Shown one piece after another: positions 16,721-28,756 of a stretch of DNA of 64,000 nucleotides. The DNA is from Saururus chinensis (Eukaryota; Streptophyta; Magnoliopsida; Piperales; Saururaceae), in NCBI GenBank assembly GCA_035235625.1, contig CP141140.1, positions 8,452,685 to 8,516,684 on the forward strand, given 5' to 3'. The position numbers were made by a program, and so were the translations under genes. The notes beneath the pieces were generated by a model that saw only the letters and a program-made list of their open reading frames with translations, was not told the origin of the DNA and searched no databases. Position 1 is the first letter of the stretch. Each line of letters opens with the position of its first letter.

Positions 16721-18879
16721 ATGGTAGTGCGAGCTCGGGCTCCAGGGAAAGTCATAATCTCTGGGGAGCATGCCGTAGTTCACGGATCCACTGCCGTTGC
16801 TGCGTCCATTGATCTCTACACCAATGTTCTTCTTCAAACTCCTAGTCCCTCAGGTCGATATTGGAGTTATTAATTTATTTGTTTTTCTGACAATTTTTAA
16901 TTCTGATGACTTTCTTGTTTATTCATTTATTTAATGAGAGGCCAAACATATCAGGCTCTACATCTTGAGTTTGAAATGGCACCCGAATATGTTACTTTTC
17001 CCTGAGATCAGCCACATATTTGTAGTAGAATGATAACAGCTTGATGGTGATAATTATTAATTATCTATATATTCATGTTACAATTCCCTTGAACTTAATC
17101 ATTTTTTTATTGCAATTCATATTTTTTATTATTTGTTGCCATTGTTATACTTGTATAAATCTTTTTTAAAGCTTGTGTATGATCTTTACTTCTGTTATAA
17201 ATTGTTTGCTAAAATTAAGTGCAGATAGTGACAAAGAGCTCTTAGAATTGAGGAATAAGGACTTGGGATTAATATTTTCATGGTCAATCAAGAGAGTTAA
17301 GGAGACTTTGTCAGATTTCGTTGTTCCTAATCCATTGTCAAAAGAGACATGTTCAGCAGATACCTTGAAATTAATAACCCTTCTTGTTGAGGAGCAGAAC
17401 TTTCCTGAGGCGCAAATTGGACTGCCTGCTGGAGTTTCTGCCTTCCTCTGGCTATACACCTCAATTCTAGGGTATCTAATTTTTCCTTCCACCTTTTACT
17501 GGTTCTTGGTTTCTTTTTTTCCTCCTTTCTTTTTAGTATTTTTTAGTATAATTATTTTTAACTGATGGTGTTCTATATATCTTTTTATATCTTCTTCGTA
17601 TTGGTGTTAAGGTTTAAGCCTGCTATCGTGATCATCACTTCGGATCTGCCTCTTGGATCGGGCTTGGGTTCTTCTGCTGCACTTTGTGTCTCACTCTCAG
17701 CAGCTCTACTTGCATCATCAGGTGTTTTGAATGTTAACTTTGACCGACATGGCTGGTTATCCCTTGTGCAATCCGATCTTGAATTGGTAAATAGATGGGC
17801 TTTTGAAGGTGAAAAAATAATACATGGGAAGCCCTCTGGAATTGACAACACAGTCAGCACATACGGTATTGCCTTCTCTTAGTTTGATTCATTTTGATAC
17901 TGACTATTGCGTAATAGTATATGATAAAGGTTCCTTTGCTTTGACGAACTGGAAAAACTTGTGTAATGTCACAACTCATCTTACTTTACAAATGTTAAAG
18001 GATTTCATCTATAAAAAGCTTGTGTGATATTTTGTTTGTCACAATTTTTCTTACTTCGCAAATGGGCATTAATTCGTACATTTTGAATATGTAACGAGAT
18101 CTTATCTATCAGGAAATATGATCATGTTCCAGTCAGGGAAACTGTGCCACATTAGCTCCAGCTCACCTTTGAAGATGCTAATCACAAACACTAAAGTTGG
18201 AAGGAACACAAAAGCATTAGTTGCTGGAGTTTCTGAGAGAGCCTTAAGGCATCCAGATGCCATGAGTGCTGTGTTTTCAGCAGTAGATTGTATCAGCAAG
18301 GAATTGTCTACTATCATCCAGTCACCTGCTTCAGATGATCTATCTGTTACTGAAAAAGAGGAGAAGTTACAAGAGTTGATGGAAATGAATCAAGGTTTAC
18401 TCCAATGCATGGGTGTTAGTCATGCTTCCATAGAAACTGTTCTGCAAACTACATTGAAGTATAAGTTGACATCAAAGTTGACCGGGGCTGGTGGTGGAGG
18501 CTGTGTTCTTACGTTATTACCAACACGTATCCAAAACTTTTTTTAACTTTCTTGCGTTTCATCTTCAAAGCACGAGAACATCCTACATAATGGCAAACAT
18601 ATGTGCAAGTAAATAGTATTAAATGCACTTTACATGCCATATTCTATGGTTATTCTTTTCATAAATGGTTCTTTAACATTTCTGTTTCTCCTAACTCCTT
18701 GCATTGACTTTCTTTGTGCTGTCTCTTGAGTTTTTTCCACTGTGTCCTTGACATTCAAAGTGTTATCTAGCCTAGTTGTTGATAAAGTGGTCATGGAGCT
18801 AGAGCAATGTGGATTTCAATGTGCAGTAGCTTCCATTGGGGGCAAAGGTCTTGAAGTTTGTTTTGATGCTCAGTCCTGA
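16721..18879 (+). CDS. MVK: Mevalonate kinase
   Basis: Phosphorylates mevalonate with ATP in the cytosolic isoprenoid (mevalonate) pathway. Five exons: 16721-16853, 17225-17471, 17612-17865, 18113-18526, 18776-18879. They total 1152 nt (383 residues), close to Arabidopsis MVK (378). N-terminal ARAPGKVIISGEHAVVHG has the conserved Lys10 and the start of the GHMP fold. PLGSGLGSSAALC (140-152) is the ATP-binding loop. GKPSGIDNTVSTYG carries the catalytic Asp. The C-terminal TGAGGGGCVLTLLP is the GHMP_C glycine motif. Exon 5 must use the second of two TAG acceptors 5 nt apart (18770 and 18775); the first would bring in an early stop. The ATG is the only sensible start and is preceded by an acceptor-like CAG, so a 5' UTR intron is likely. 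Confidence 0.96.
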
Positions 18880-21800
18880 CTGTACATCTCTGACATAATT
18901 TAGCAAGAGTAAGATTAAGCTCGATTGCTAATTTAAATATTTTTTTGGTGCTGTTGTAGTGACCACACTCCATTTTATTCTTATCAACATACAGGAGTTC
19001 TCAATATGTTAGTACTAACATATAGAGTTGTTATTATTTTTAAAAGTTAGCACCTTAAGTGTCAGGAGAGGATGGGACCAAGGGAAATTTGGGTGCCATA
19101 TGATTTACAGTCCCATTAATTGCACCATGCGTACTCCCAAGCTCAAATGGAGGGGGTTTATGCATCTGTAATGGGAAGACATTGACAGCCCACAATCATA
19201 CGTGGGTCCTCAATGATTCCTTGGTCTCTTCCCCATCAGATTATTGAAGGGTTCAGTTTTGAACAGTGATGACAGTGAAGATATATGTCAGTATATTAAT
19301 AAGTATGCTGATGAAAATTTTGGCATTCTGTATGTGGAGTCTATACTTTTTTATTAGCATCATGATTCAGCTAATTTGTTATGTTGCATTATTGTTTATG
19401 ATATTCATTCAATGCGGTAACTGGTGAACACATATTTTCACTGGAAGTTTGAAGGTATTTGTCAAGCAACCTTTCTTTTAGTTTTAGTTAATTGTCAATA
19501 TTTGCTTATGTTATTAAGAGTCTTGGGAGGCCTCCTGTGCCAGTGTATGTTGTTTGGATCACACACGTGTTATTTTAAGTAAAACTCTAGTTTTTACATT
19601 GGGCGTCTGGTATAAACCACTTTGGTTACATAACATTCTTGTACAGATTACCCTGTAAGTGGGCCAACTGGTAAATATAATTTTTGTAGTGCTTTAATAA
19701 TTTTAACATTTTTTTATTAACTATCTTGTCATTTATTGGTTTCACACAACCCGGGCTATGTTGTAATGAATATCTGGAACTCGCTCTGAGTCCTTTTATT
19801 GGTTGTAGTTAATGTTTTTTACCTAATGAAGTAAACTGTGGAGGATGAAGCCAGGTAGGTGCCTTTTTGCATCGTAATAATGACTGCAAATCCAGGTTTA
19901 AAGGAGTTTTGTATTTGTATCCTTTCATATTGAGAGAATAGAGTGAGGTCTTCAGTTGCTAATGGTGAAATAAAAATTAGTTATCTTAAATTTTGATGTT
20001 AGAGTGATTTGCCAAAATGTTTTTCCTTCTGTTAAGTACTAATATGTACCCCTATTGTTGGTAGTTGGTGGACTTCTTATTTGATGGCTGCAACATAAGA
20101 GGAGGAATTGTGTTTTTTCCGTAGCTGCTTGGGCAGAGATATCAACGTCAAAGGAAAAAATGTGGGCCTTTTAAATGGGAGTAGTTTGATTAATTGTGAG
20201 GCTTTGATGGGCTTATGCATGTTTTTGTACTTTCAAGTATGCCATGATGGAGTCTCAGTCAAAAAACTTTTTTGACAATTCATACACTGATTCTTCAAGT
20301 TCTACATTGCTCGGGATGAAGATTCTAAGCCTGATAAGCATGATCGATAGCTCAATGCTTCTGCTAGAGATGAAGAGCCTACTTACCTATTGGTTTGGTT
20401 CAGGGGTTTATTTATTAGTGGAATTTGCTGCGGATTATGCTGTCTGTTATAAAGTTCATCCAGAGTGGGTTTAGACCTCCACTTAGTTTCACCACGAGTC
20501 TTGAATTTTGATGTATCAATCGGAGTCATTCAATTGCTTATTTCGTGTTGCTTTTCTAGATTTATGCAATTATATCTCTATGCAAAGACTGACGCGTTTA
20601 GGTTTGCATCAAGAGGAAATCTCTTTTTCATTTGAATTTATCAGATCATGCATAATATTTAGATTTTTTTCAGAGGAATATACGAAGTCTAGAGCACACC
20701 TGTTCTGCCCGCCTCTCCCTTCCCTTTTCTCCTCCCTGCTTCAAGTCAGTCCTTCTCTCCGATGAGACGATCACTAGCTCCAACTTAGCCCGTGACCCTT
20801 GTCCGTGCCTAACATAGGAAAATTTATCAGGTATCAAATGTGCAGGAGAAAATCGTTCTCATTGGCATGCAGTAACGTGTGGGTCCATAATCAAAATGAC
20901 ACTTACGTATTTATCTCTTGTCTCTAATGGGTATTAACCATGATTTTCTTGTACGCATAAGTGTGTGTAATAATTTCTACTCCCAAATGACCTCAAAACC
21001 GCTGGTGAAATGGAGTAAAGTACTAGAGGTTGATAATGTACAGAATCTATAGAAAATCATAAATGGTACGTAAGAGCTTACCGTCGATATGAATTCCTTC
21101 CATAGAGTGAATGACGTAGATTCAACGTCAAATTAAAGACTAAAAATTATGTATTTTATTTTATAATCAAAATTAAGTAACATCTTTTTTTAATAATTTA
21201 TGGTAGATTTTTATGTCTTTATTTTAGTATGTTTTATGTCAACACTTTTGTAAGAGATAATATAGTAATATCATTTTTTATTAATTCCATCTAAGTTTTT
21301 TTTATGCCCTCATTTCCCTCTTTTGATATCATTTACATAAAACCCTTTTAATGTTCTTACCTAGGTATATATGGCCTTGTATATGTCTATACCAATGTGA
21401 CCTACATTTTTTGAACTTCTTTCCTAAAGTTGTTACCCCTAAATTCTCACGTATACACAGGGTCTATGGAAGGGCAAGCTCGTGGCCGGGGAAGAACAAG
21501 AGGGTGTGGCCCCTGATTTGCAGGGGTCAACAAGGAAGGCCGGAGTTCATGCGGGGAGTGCGGAGCCCGACCTTGGATGAGGGAGGGGGTTGGGCCTGGG
21601 GAGAACTAGAGACCCTGCCTCCTTGAAAGGTTGGAAGTGGTAGGACATATCAAGCCTAAGAGGATCGCCGATTGATGGTTCTAAGAGTGGAGCGCTGGTT
21701 GAGGGGAGGGACGGACGGAAAGGGAAGGGAGGCAGTCGGACAGTGAATGAACCACCGACCCCGGCCACAACTCCTGATTTATCGGCCGGGTTGGGAGGGA

Positions 21801-23240
21801 AGGCGGAGCCTGAGCAAGGGAGGATTGACTGCCAAGAACACGAAGGAGTCAAGGGCTTGGTTCAGGTAGGGAGCTCGAAGTACTCTCCAGTCTCTTCACT
21901 TTGCCCAAAGGTCCATGCATGTAACACGGCGAAGACGGGTCCTCAGCCACAATCGCCTGTAGGCGGACGCCTGCCGACAAATGGGAGGTGGGAGTCACAG
22001 TAAAGCTTTGTTTTCTTTTATACCTATCTATTTTCCAACCGTCGCCGGAAAATAATTGAGGCTCAGGGCTGGCCGATCAACTGGATCAGGTAGAGGCTGG
22101 TGGTCGAAAGGTGGAGGCCGACGCTTTTCAGCCGGGATGGATCATGGATAGCAACTGTCGAGGCAGTGACGTGGGCCTTGATACATGTGAACATGAGTTT
22201 TCACGTGAGAATCTTGTCTGCTATATAGCACCACTCTAATCATATATACCATATTACTAGTGATATCACTCTCTTTGTGAATAATAGAGCCCAGATATCA
22301 TAATTGCTCATATCTTGACACTTTTTACTTAATCTATTTTGGCTAAAGTTCTACAAATAGTTATAGTAACCCTAAAGTTAAATTTCATATACTTCGTCTT
22401 TATTTTGTTTATTTTAAAACTCTTTAATTTTTTAACTCCCTTCCACAATTTTAGTTTGACATTTAATCTTATTATAATATATTTAACTAAAATTACATCA
22501 TTCATAAAAAGTATGCACCAAGATAACTTATTTACAATCAATTCATTTATAAGTAGAGCAAAAAGATAAAAGTTTAAGATTGACCTTGTGACCGGAAACT
22601 CCTTAATTTTTCTTAATTAAGTATTTTATTTAATTTTTTAAAATAAATTTATTTTAAAAAAATTAAAAACTATTAATATAAAATAGAGTATTATGTCAAT
22701 ATGTTTAACGCTAAACCCGAATACTTTCTCGAGACCGGTAACAAAAACATTGTGTGAAACAAAGTAGTGTCCCGTGTCTAGACTCCATAGAGATCAAAAG
22801 CAAGTCGCAATGCAAGTATGCAACCCGAACATGTTGGTAAAAATATTTTTCTTCAAAGAATCATGGTTGGGGAAGATTTTTTATCCTTATAAAAGATATC
22901 CACCAAGATATCTTCCATTAAAAAGGAGAGATCGATGGCCATATGTTAACGTATATACACTAATATACGTTTGTCTATTACACAGACTAATATGCATTTA
23001 ACGTGTACACACCATCGATCTTCACGATCGATGGCTCCTCTTGTAAATGATATCCTCCTGATGACCATAAAGTTTTCCGAAGGTTGGAGCACGCACCATT
23101 GGATCCTCCTCGGCGGGGTTCATGGCCCATCTTCCGTTAACCTGAGCAAACGGGCGATGAACCCGGGCATGTCCGCTAGTTTTCCTCAGAACTGGACTGT
23201 ACCGCACATAAGATCGTGTCAAATTCTCAAAACACCTGGA
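18880..23240. other. Intergenic, mostly AT-rich
   Basis: The MVK 3' UTR is expected in the first few hundred bases. No gene was recognised up to the SDR gene. 20240-20475 is open in one frame but resembles no family I know. 20690-20765 is a short C/T-rich patch. 21455-22215 is a GC-rich island, described separately. 22590-22700 looks like a worn Stowaway piece (CTTAATTTTTCTTAATTAAG with inverted AT-rich arms). Confidence 0.5.
21455..22215. other. GC-rich island of unknown origin
   Basis: A block of about 760 bp rich in GGxxGGG and CCGG words stands out sharply from AT-rich flanks. Overlapping open frames occur on both strands, as expected from the composition, but none shows a known domain. 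No terminal repeats or target duplications were found. It could be a leftover of an LTR element leader, a captured gene piece or a CpG-rich regulatory region. Confidence 0.45.
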
Positions 23241-23336
23241 CACGTAGACTTCAGCAAATGCCAAGTGAGAGGCACGTTTCACGTCCCTCCTGAATCATCT
23301 CCTCTAACTTCTCATCGTAGATGATGATGATATAAG
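23241..23336 (+). promoter_or_regulatory. Promoter of the SDR gene: three ACGT boxes and TATA
   Basis: Three CACGT words (23241 CACGTA, 23273 CACGTT, 23280 CACGTC) stand within 45 bp, followed by TATAAG at 23331, 65 bp before the ATG. ACGT cores are the heart of ABA-responsive elements. Homologous glucose/ribitol dehydrogenase genes are known from late embryo and desiccation programmes, so ABA control is plausible. Confidence 0.45.
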
Positions 23337-23395
23337 CCTTCTAAGTTCCAACTTCCATCTCCACCTCCACCCTTCTTCTCCATTTGCAGTATTGC

Positions 23396-24640
23396 ATGGT
23401 TTATGCTCTCTCGCAGACTTCTTTGTTCAAGAACCTCTTCCCGGCTAAATCCCTGTTTCCCACTTCTTCATCTTCTGTCTTGCCTAAACCAGGTTCTTCC
23501 AGATCAATGGCATCCAAATATGAAGCCTTCCCACCCCAAAAGCAAGAGACCCAGCCGGGGAAGGAGCACATGATGGATCCCAGTCCTCAGTACGCTAACC
23601 CTGATTACAGGCCTTCCAACAGGCTCCAGGGGAAGGTGGCGTTGGTGGCCGGAGGTGATTCCGGCATCGGTCGAGCCGTCTGCTACTGCTTCGCGCTGGA
23701 GGGGGCCACCGTGGCTTTCACCTACGTCAAATCCCAGGAGGACAAGGACGCCTCTGATACTCTCCAATTGCTCAAGCAGGCAAAGACGAACGACGCCAAG
23801 GACCCCATCTGCTTAGCGGCAGACCTGGGCTACGACGAGAATTGCAAGAGAGTGGTGGATGAGGTGGTGAATGCGTTCGGGCGCATCGATGTACTTGTGA
23901 ACAACGCAGCCGAACAGTACGAGTCCAACTCTGTAGAGGAGATCACAGAAGAGCGGCTGGAGAGGGTGTTCAGGACTAACATCTTCTCTTACTTCTTCAC
24001 GCTCAGGTATTGTATATAAAAAGTGCAACTTCGCTTCTTACATTTCTGTGGTTTTAGCCAGGAAAATTTGTTATTAAAGGCTAGCTAATGGTTTATTAAT
24101 TGTTTCGTGTTATGATTTTTTCTTTCTTATTTTCGATTCCCTGGTGTTTGGCTTGATGAAGGCATGCTTTGAAGCACATGAGGGAAGGGAGTGCAATTAT
24201 AAATACGACATCAGTGAATGCCTACAAGGGCCACCCGACTCTGCTCGACTACACCTCCACCAAGGGGGCTATCGTGGCCTTTACAAGGGCACTTGCCCTT
24301 CAGCTGGCGCAGAGGGGGATTCGGGTCAATGGTGTGGCGTCGGGGCCTGTGTGGACGCCGCTGATTCCAGCTTCCTTCAGTGAGGAAAAGATTACAAACT
24401 TCGGTAAGGAGGTTCCCATGGGAAGGGCCGGGCAGCCCAGCGAGATCGCGACGTCTTTCGTGTTCCTTGCGTGTCAGGATTCTTCTTACTTCACTGGTCA
24501 AGTTCTGCACCCTAATGGTAGGTTACTTCATTTTGTTTGCATTGTCTTGTCCGTGGATGATCACCTAGTATTTGTTGGCTTGACTGCAGTGTAATGCTTG
24601 TGTGTATTTGATGGCAGGTGGGACGATAGTAAACGGCTAA
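23396..24640 (+). CDS. SDR aldehyde reductase, glucose/ribitol dehydrogenase homolog (ChlADR1-like)
   Basis: Three exons: 23396-24006, 24162-24517, 24618-24640. They total 990 nt (329 residues). It is a classical NADPH-type short-chain dehydrogenase close to Arabidopsis At1g54870 (chloroplast aldehyde reductase) and carrot/barley glucose-ribitol dehydrogenase homologs. These reduce reactive aldehydes and are linked to seeds and stress. Residues 1-37 (Ser/Phe/Lys-rich) look like a plastid transit peptide; Met38 (MASKYEAF) could start a cytosolic form. GGDSGIGRA (86-94) binds the cofactor; the usual Thr before it is Ala85. VLVNNAAEQYE is the NNAG-type motif. Ser221, Tyr234 and Lys238 form the catalytic set. 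The end GQVLHPNGGTIVNG is typical of the family. Confidence 0.94.
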
Positions 24641-25335
24641 TGGATGCCAACCATGGGTGGAACCTAACCAAAGTGAGCAGAGAATGGTAAGAGTATGTAG
24701 CTGTGGATGAGTGTTTTGTTTTGCTTGCTGGTCAAGTGGGTCTGAGATGTAGTGAACAAAAGTTGTCGTCGCTTTAAGAATAGAAAGAGGAGACGTCATG
24801 ATCGTGTTGGGACATACTTTTGTGATGTTTATGAATGTAATAACCGTAATGATGTTTAATTTACTCCAATTGTCGAGTGGCATGACATTGATCGCCCGGT
24901 TCAGATCCGCTGTCTTGACTCTTGAGCGCTTCACAGAGGATCCGAAGCGGAGCTCGAGAAACGTAACTTCGGAAGTACGGCCTTGAAATTTGCTGATCAA
25001 CGGTGAACTTATTGTTCTTGGAGTCGCCAAAGCGTGTGATTCGTTCATGGATTGTATCCACCCCACACCCGAACGAACGGGCTACGCTGACCTATTTAAT
25101 AATTAATACGTTAGATAATTTTAACTGTTTTAAAGTGAGTGAATTGCAAAGTGAGTAAATTGCAAATGAATACATTCCCTCCCTTCCCCTCCCTGTAGTA
25201 AATATTCACCATCTCGATATATATACGCTAATTCCATATGCACAAACAGACTGTGTTGAAGGGGTTTCGATTTACAAAAAATTATTTACATACTGTTAAA
25301 GAGGGGTGGGCTGGCAGACGGATTTACACTGTATT

Positions 25336-25386
25336 AAGAGAAAGAGAGAGAGGGAGGGAGGGAGGGGGGGAGAGAGAGGGGGGGGA
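25336..25386 (+). repeat. Purine microsatellite (GA/GGGA)n
   Basis: AGAGAAAGAGAGAGAGGGAG is followed by runs of GGGA and a G8 tract. A pure purine strand with no coding sense. Confidence 0.85.
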
Positions 25387-25511
25387 AAATGTCAACACCT
25401 ATGAAAGGTGGCAATTGTCCAACATGCTGTTTCTTCCCTGAAAAATTGTGTTGAACAAATGGCTCGTCGATGATGCTGTTGAATTAATTCTCATACAACA
25501 TGATGGTCTAG

Positions 25512-25695
25512 CAGGTTCAAATTTTAAGGAAAGAGTTTACTTTACTGAAACACAAAAACATCATGTACATTCGACTACGAGAGAATTTGATGACGATAAC
25601 ATGCAGATTCAAATTTTAATGAAAGAGTTAACTTCACTAAAACACAAAATCATCATGTACATTGGACTTCAAGATAATTTGAAGACGATAGCGTG
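25512..25695 (+). repeat. Tandem duplication, 2 x 92 bp
   Basis: Unit 1 (25512-25603) and unit 2 (25604-25695) share the order CAGRTTCAAATTTTAAKGAA, then a CATCATGTACATT core, and both end in a GACGATA-type tail. They have diverged by many single changes but no length change. The unit is not a multiple of three and no protein family was recognised, so this is more likely non-coding than an exon repeat. Confidence 0.85.
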
Positions 25696-25964
25696 AGTAA
25701 TAAAATGCAGAATTTATAATTTTTTAGAAGATTGTGACAACATCTTACTTCTGGCTGATGACATTTTACAACGTACAATCGGAAAAGCGATCTGAAACGA
25801 GGACATGGAGGCTTTTTGATAAAACAAAAGCATATATGAAAAGACTATTTATCTTAATCATGCAAGTGAAAAATGTCTCAACAAAGTTGAGAGTTCACAA
25901 TAATGAAATTCAAAACTTAAAAAAGATGGTAGTCGACAGAATTGCATAGTTTAAACAAAAAGAC

Positions 25965-25988
25965 TATATATATATATATATATATATA
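25965..25988 (+). repeat. (TA)n microsatellite
   Basis: About 12 uninterrupted TA units in AT-rich intergenic DNA. Confidence 0.95.
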
Positions 25989-26616
25989 CAATTATATTTA
26001 ATTACTATAGAAGATAGAGAGAATATATCTAGTGCATATCAGGGCCAGTATTTTTAGGAATAGTCAAAATTTGCCAGACATTTCTAAAAATACAGTCATG
26101 CTATTTATCAAAAATGTTCTTTAACAAGTGAAAACTACCCAAGTCAATATATTCTAAAAGCAACGTCGTCATCAATCAGCGGTAATGCCTCAATGAATAT
26201 ATAAGAGAGAACAAATCAAACTCACCCATCACAGAACAAACCTAATCTTCCAAATATCCAGCGATTAAACAACTGAATTCTCCATGTGGAGTAATATACA
26301 TATTCCACTTGGTCATTTATCTCACTGAAAGTTAAAAGACATTACAAGCTCAACAAATTAAGCCCAAATCAAACCGATCCATCAACCGATTTTTTCACTA
26401 ATGTAAACCCTTCTCCTTGTTTACCATTCAGCGCACCTAAAGATGTTAACGAGCCGAGCTGAGCTGAGTATTTGGCTTTTACGAGCTCAAACTCGAACTG
26501 TTGAAGCTCGGCTCGAAGATCGAATAAGCTCCAAATTTCTAAAACTTGGCTCGAGCTCGAACTTAAGTAACTTGAGTAAGTAAATCATGAGCCTAGGCTA
26601 GAACTAGAAAAATAAA

Positions 26617-26619
<3 letters not shown>

Positions 26620-26662
<43 letters not shown>
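26620..26662 (+). repeat. (TA)n microsatellite
   Basis: About 21 TA units inside the hAT-type element. Confidence 0.95.
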
Positions 26663-26667
<5 letters not shown>

Positions 26668-27363
26668 ATCACAAATACTAATGTACTTTTAGTATTAAAT
26701 ATTACTAAAAATACTTCAACAAATATTACGACTACACCTTGAACATCTGATTATATATAGTCACTATGAAATAAAAAAATTATGACAAATAAGTTTTAGT
26801 TACATATGCTCAAAATAAACAACACTACTATTTTCCTCTCTTTATGTACATATAATCACTAAAAAAACTGAAGAAAATAAAAACTCACTTAGGCAACATT
26901 ACTATATACTTTTTCGTATTTTCTTTTCTTTACATGCTTATAAATCACTTATAAAAGAACTATTTTTTAGCCTTAGTATGCCTCTAAAAAATTTCAAAAT
27001 ACATGTAAAAAGATATACATTTTGTAAGCTGATGACGGTCCCAATTTCATGCTTCAACTTTTAAAAAAATATCTAATCATTCTTTCGTAAACTAAAGTTG
27101 GTCATCCTAATGTTATGCTTCTTTTAAAAGTATTTTTAAGCATATTAGTATGATATTATGTTTACCTTCTGTTATATACTTATAGCTCCATTTAGTTTTT
27201 CAATTGAACTAATTTTAGTTCATCTTCAAAAACAAAATGGAGCTATTAATTTGATATAGAAGGAGTATATTAGTCTTTGTGTCTCTAATATTTTTATTTT
27301 TATAAAATATATTTCATATATAAAAATTATATATTTATTACAATTTAACAATGATATATATAA

Positions 27364-27565
27364 TGAAAAAATTTTATATACGTTTGGGCTCATGTATATT
27401 AGTGTGAGCCAAGACATTATGTGCCATCAGATCGAGACCCGAGGGCACAAGAAGACATAAACTAATCTGCCTCCTAAGTTATGTGTGTTGTTGGATTGTA
27501 ATCTAATGATGTACGACATCGAGGCTCACGCTGTCGTGAGTGAGCCTTGGCTCATATAAATGGGT
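27364..27565. mobile_element. Hairpin MITE family, copy 1 (nested)
   Basis: Left AAAAAATTTTATATACGTTT with GGGCTCAT, right GGCTCATATAAATG. The interior CATTATGTGCCATC and CCTCCTAAGTTATGT blocks are shared with copy 2 at 28757. It lies inside the hAT-type element. Confidence 0.6.
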
Positions 27566-27644
27566 CTCATATATCATATATGATACATGATATCAATACA
27601 TATATGTGATTGTATGTTATTTTATATATTTCATTCATCTTAGA

Positions 27645-27712
27645 TTAATAGCTCTATTTGAATTTTTAAAATGAACTAAGCAAATGGAGCTACTAATCTT
27701 AAATGGAGGGAG
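27645..27712. mobile_element. Short Stowaway-like MITE
   Basis: TTAGATTAATAGCTCTATTT is mirrored by AAATGGAGCTACTAATCTTA and ends ATGGAGGGAGCA. A related half element is at 27230-27270 (AAATGGAGCTATTAATTTGA then GAAGGAGTA). Both carry the AGCTCCATTT core seen in the other copies of this window. Confidence 0.55.
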
Positions 27713-28251
27713 CATGTCATAAATATATATTTAAATTAATAACTATATTTATATAAAATATGCATATATATATTATTTATTATATATATTATTTATTATA
27801 TATATATAATTTTAAAATTATATTTGAATTCGAGTTCGAGCTCAAGTTCAAGTCAAGTAGCATTGAGTTCGAGTTTTATTCGAGCCAAGCCGAGTAGAGC
27901 AGGGGTCTGCTCGAACTCAGCTCGAGCTTATTCGAGCTCAAATCGAGTTCCAGTTGAGGCCGATTCGATCCGAGCCTAATTCGAGCCGAGCCGAGCTGGG
28001 CCTGCTCAACGAGCCAGCTCAGCTCAATAATAGCCCTAGGCGCACTCTAGAGAAAAAGACTAAATTTAGGTAATTTTCTTGGTGAAATCCTACGCGTTAT
28101 AAGCATGGACAAACCTTTGATCACGGGCTTATAATGATCTATTACACTAATTTATGTGTAGTTGATCTTATTGAGTCTTAGGACTTTTGCGTTTGTCAGT
28201 GGCACGATCAAGAGGTTCCCGCTATGTGATTACGTAATTGGTAGTTATATA

Positions 28252-28509
28252 CTCACTCCATCCTATATTAATAATTATATTTAAAAAAATAATTTTTATT
28301 AAATAAGAGTATCATATTCTACGAATAAAATATTTTTATTCTACATGGAGAATTCAGTTGTTAATATGGAACAACTTTTTGCTACATGGAACTATATTCT
28401 ATGAATAAATTTTTTTTTATATTCTCTTTATTTTATATAAATAATTTTATTTATTTTTTTAAAATAATTCAAAAAACTGAATAGAGATATTGGTATAGGA
28501 TAGAGGGAG
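28252..28509. mobile_element. Stowaway-like MITE, 258 bp
   Basis: It starts CTCACTCCATCCTATATTAA and ends TATAGGATAGAGGGAG, with TA directly outside on both sides. The AT-rich interior has no ORF. Ends and TA duplication fit the Tc1/mariner Stowaway group. Confidence 0.8.
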
Positions 28510-28756
28510 TATTATATTATTGAAAATTCTTGCCAAAAAGGATAAAAAAATGCTTTGGTCTCATATTAATAATTTATTATTTAAAAAAATAAATTAGAAT
28601 TTATTTATTTTAATTTAGATAAAAAAATGTTAATGTGATATGAAGTGAATAATATTTTAATTGGTGGGCCTAGGAGTTCATGAAATAACCTAAAAAGGCA
28701 GATTAAAAATTTTAAAAAGCAATCACTCGCAGCACAAGTACAATTGTATTGAGAAA

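Larger units (their letters stand above)
26438..28038. mobile_element. hAT-type non-autonomous element, 1.6 kb, with nested insertions
   Basis: The left end TAAAGATGTTAACGAGCCGAGC is mirrored by the reverse complement of the right end, TAGGGCTATTATTGAGCTGAGC. Both subterminal parts repeat GAGCTCGA/GAGCCGAGC words. The 8 bp flanks AGCGCACC and GGCGCACT share GCGCAC, a slightly mutated hAT-size target duplication. Inside are a (TA)n tract (26620-26662), Stowaway-like pieces and one hairpin-family copy (27364-27565), so it grew by later insertions. No transposase is visible. Confidence 0.7.

Noticed and set aside
20244-20474. 76-codon plus-strand frame
   Set aside because: No family resemblance and no neighbouring exons; may be chance in AT-rich DNA.
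25734-25949. 71-codon plus-strand frame
   Set aside because: AT-rich, no domain, next to a drifting tandem repeat.
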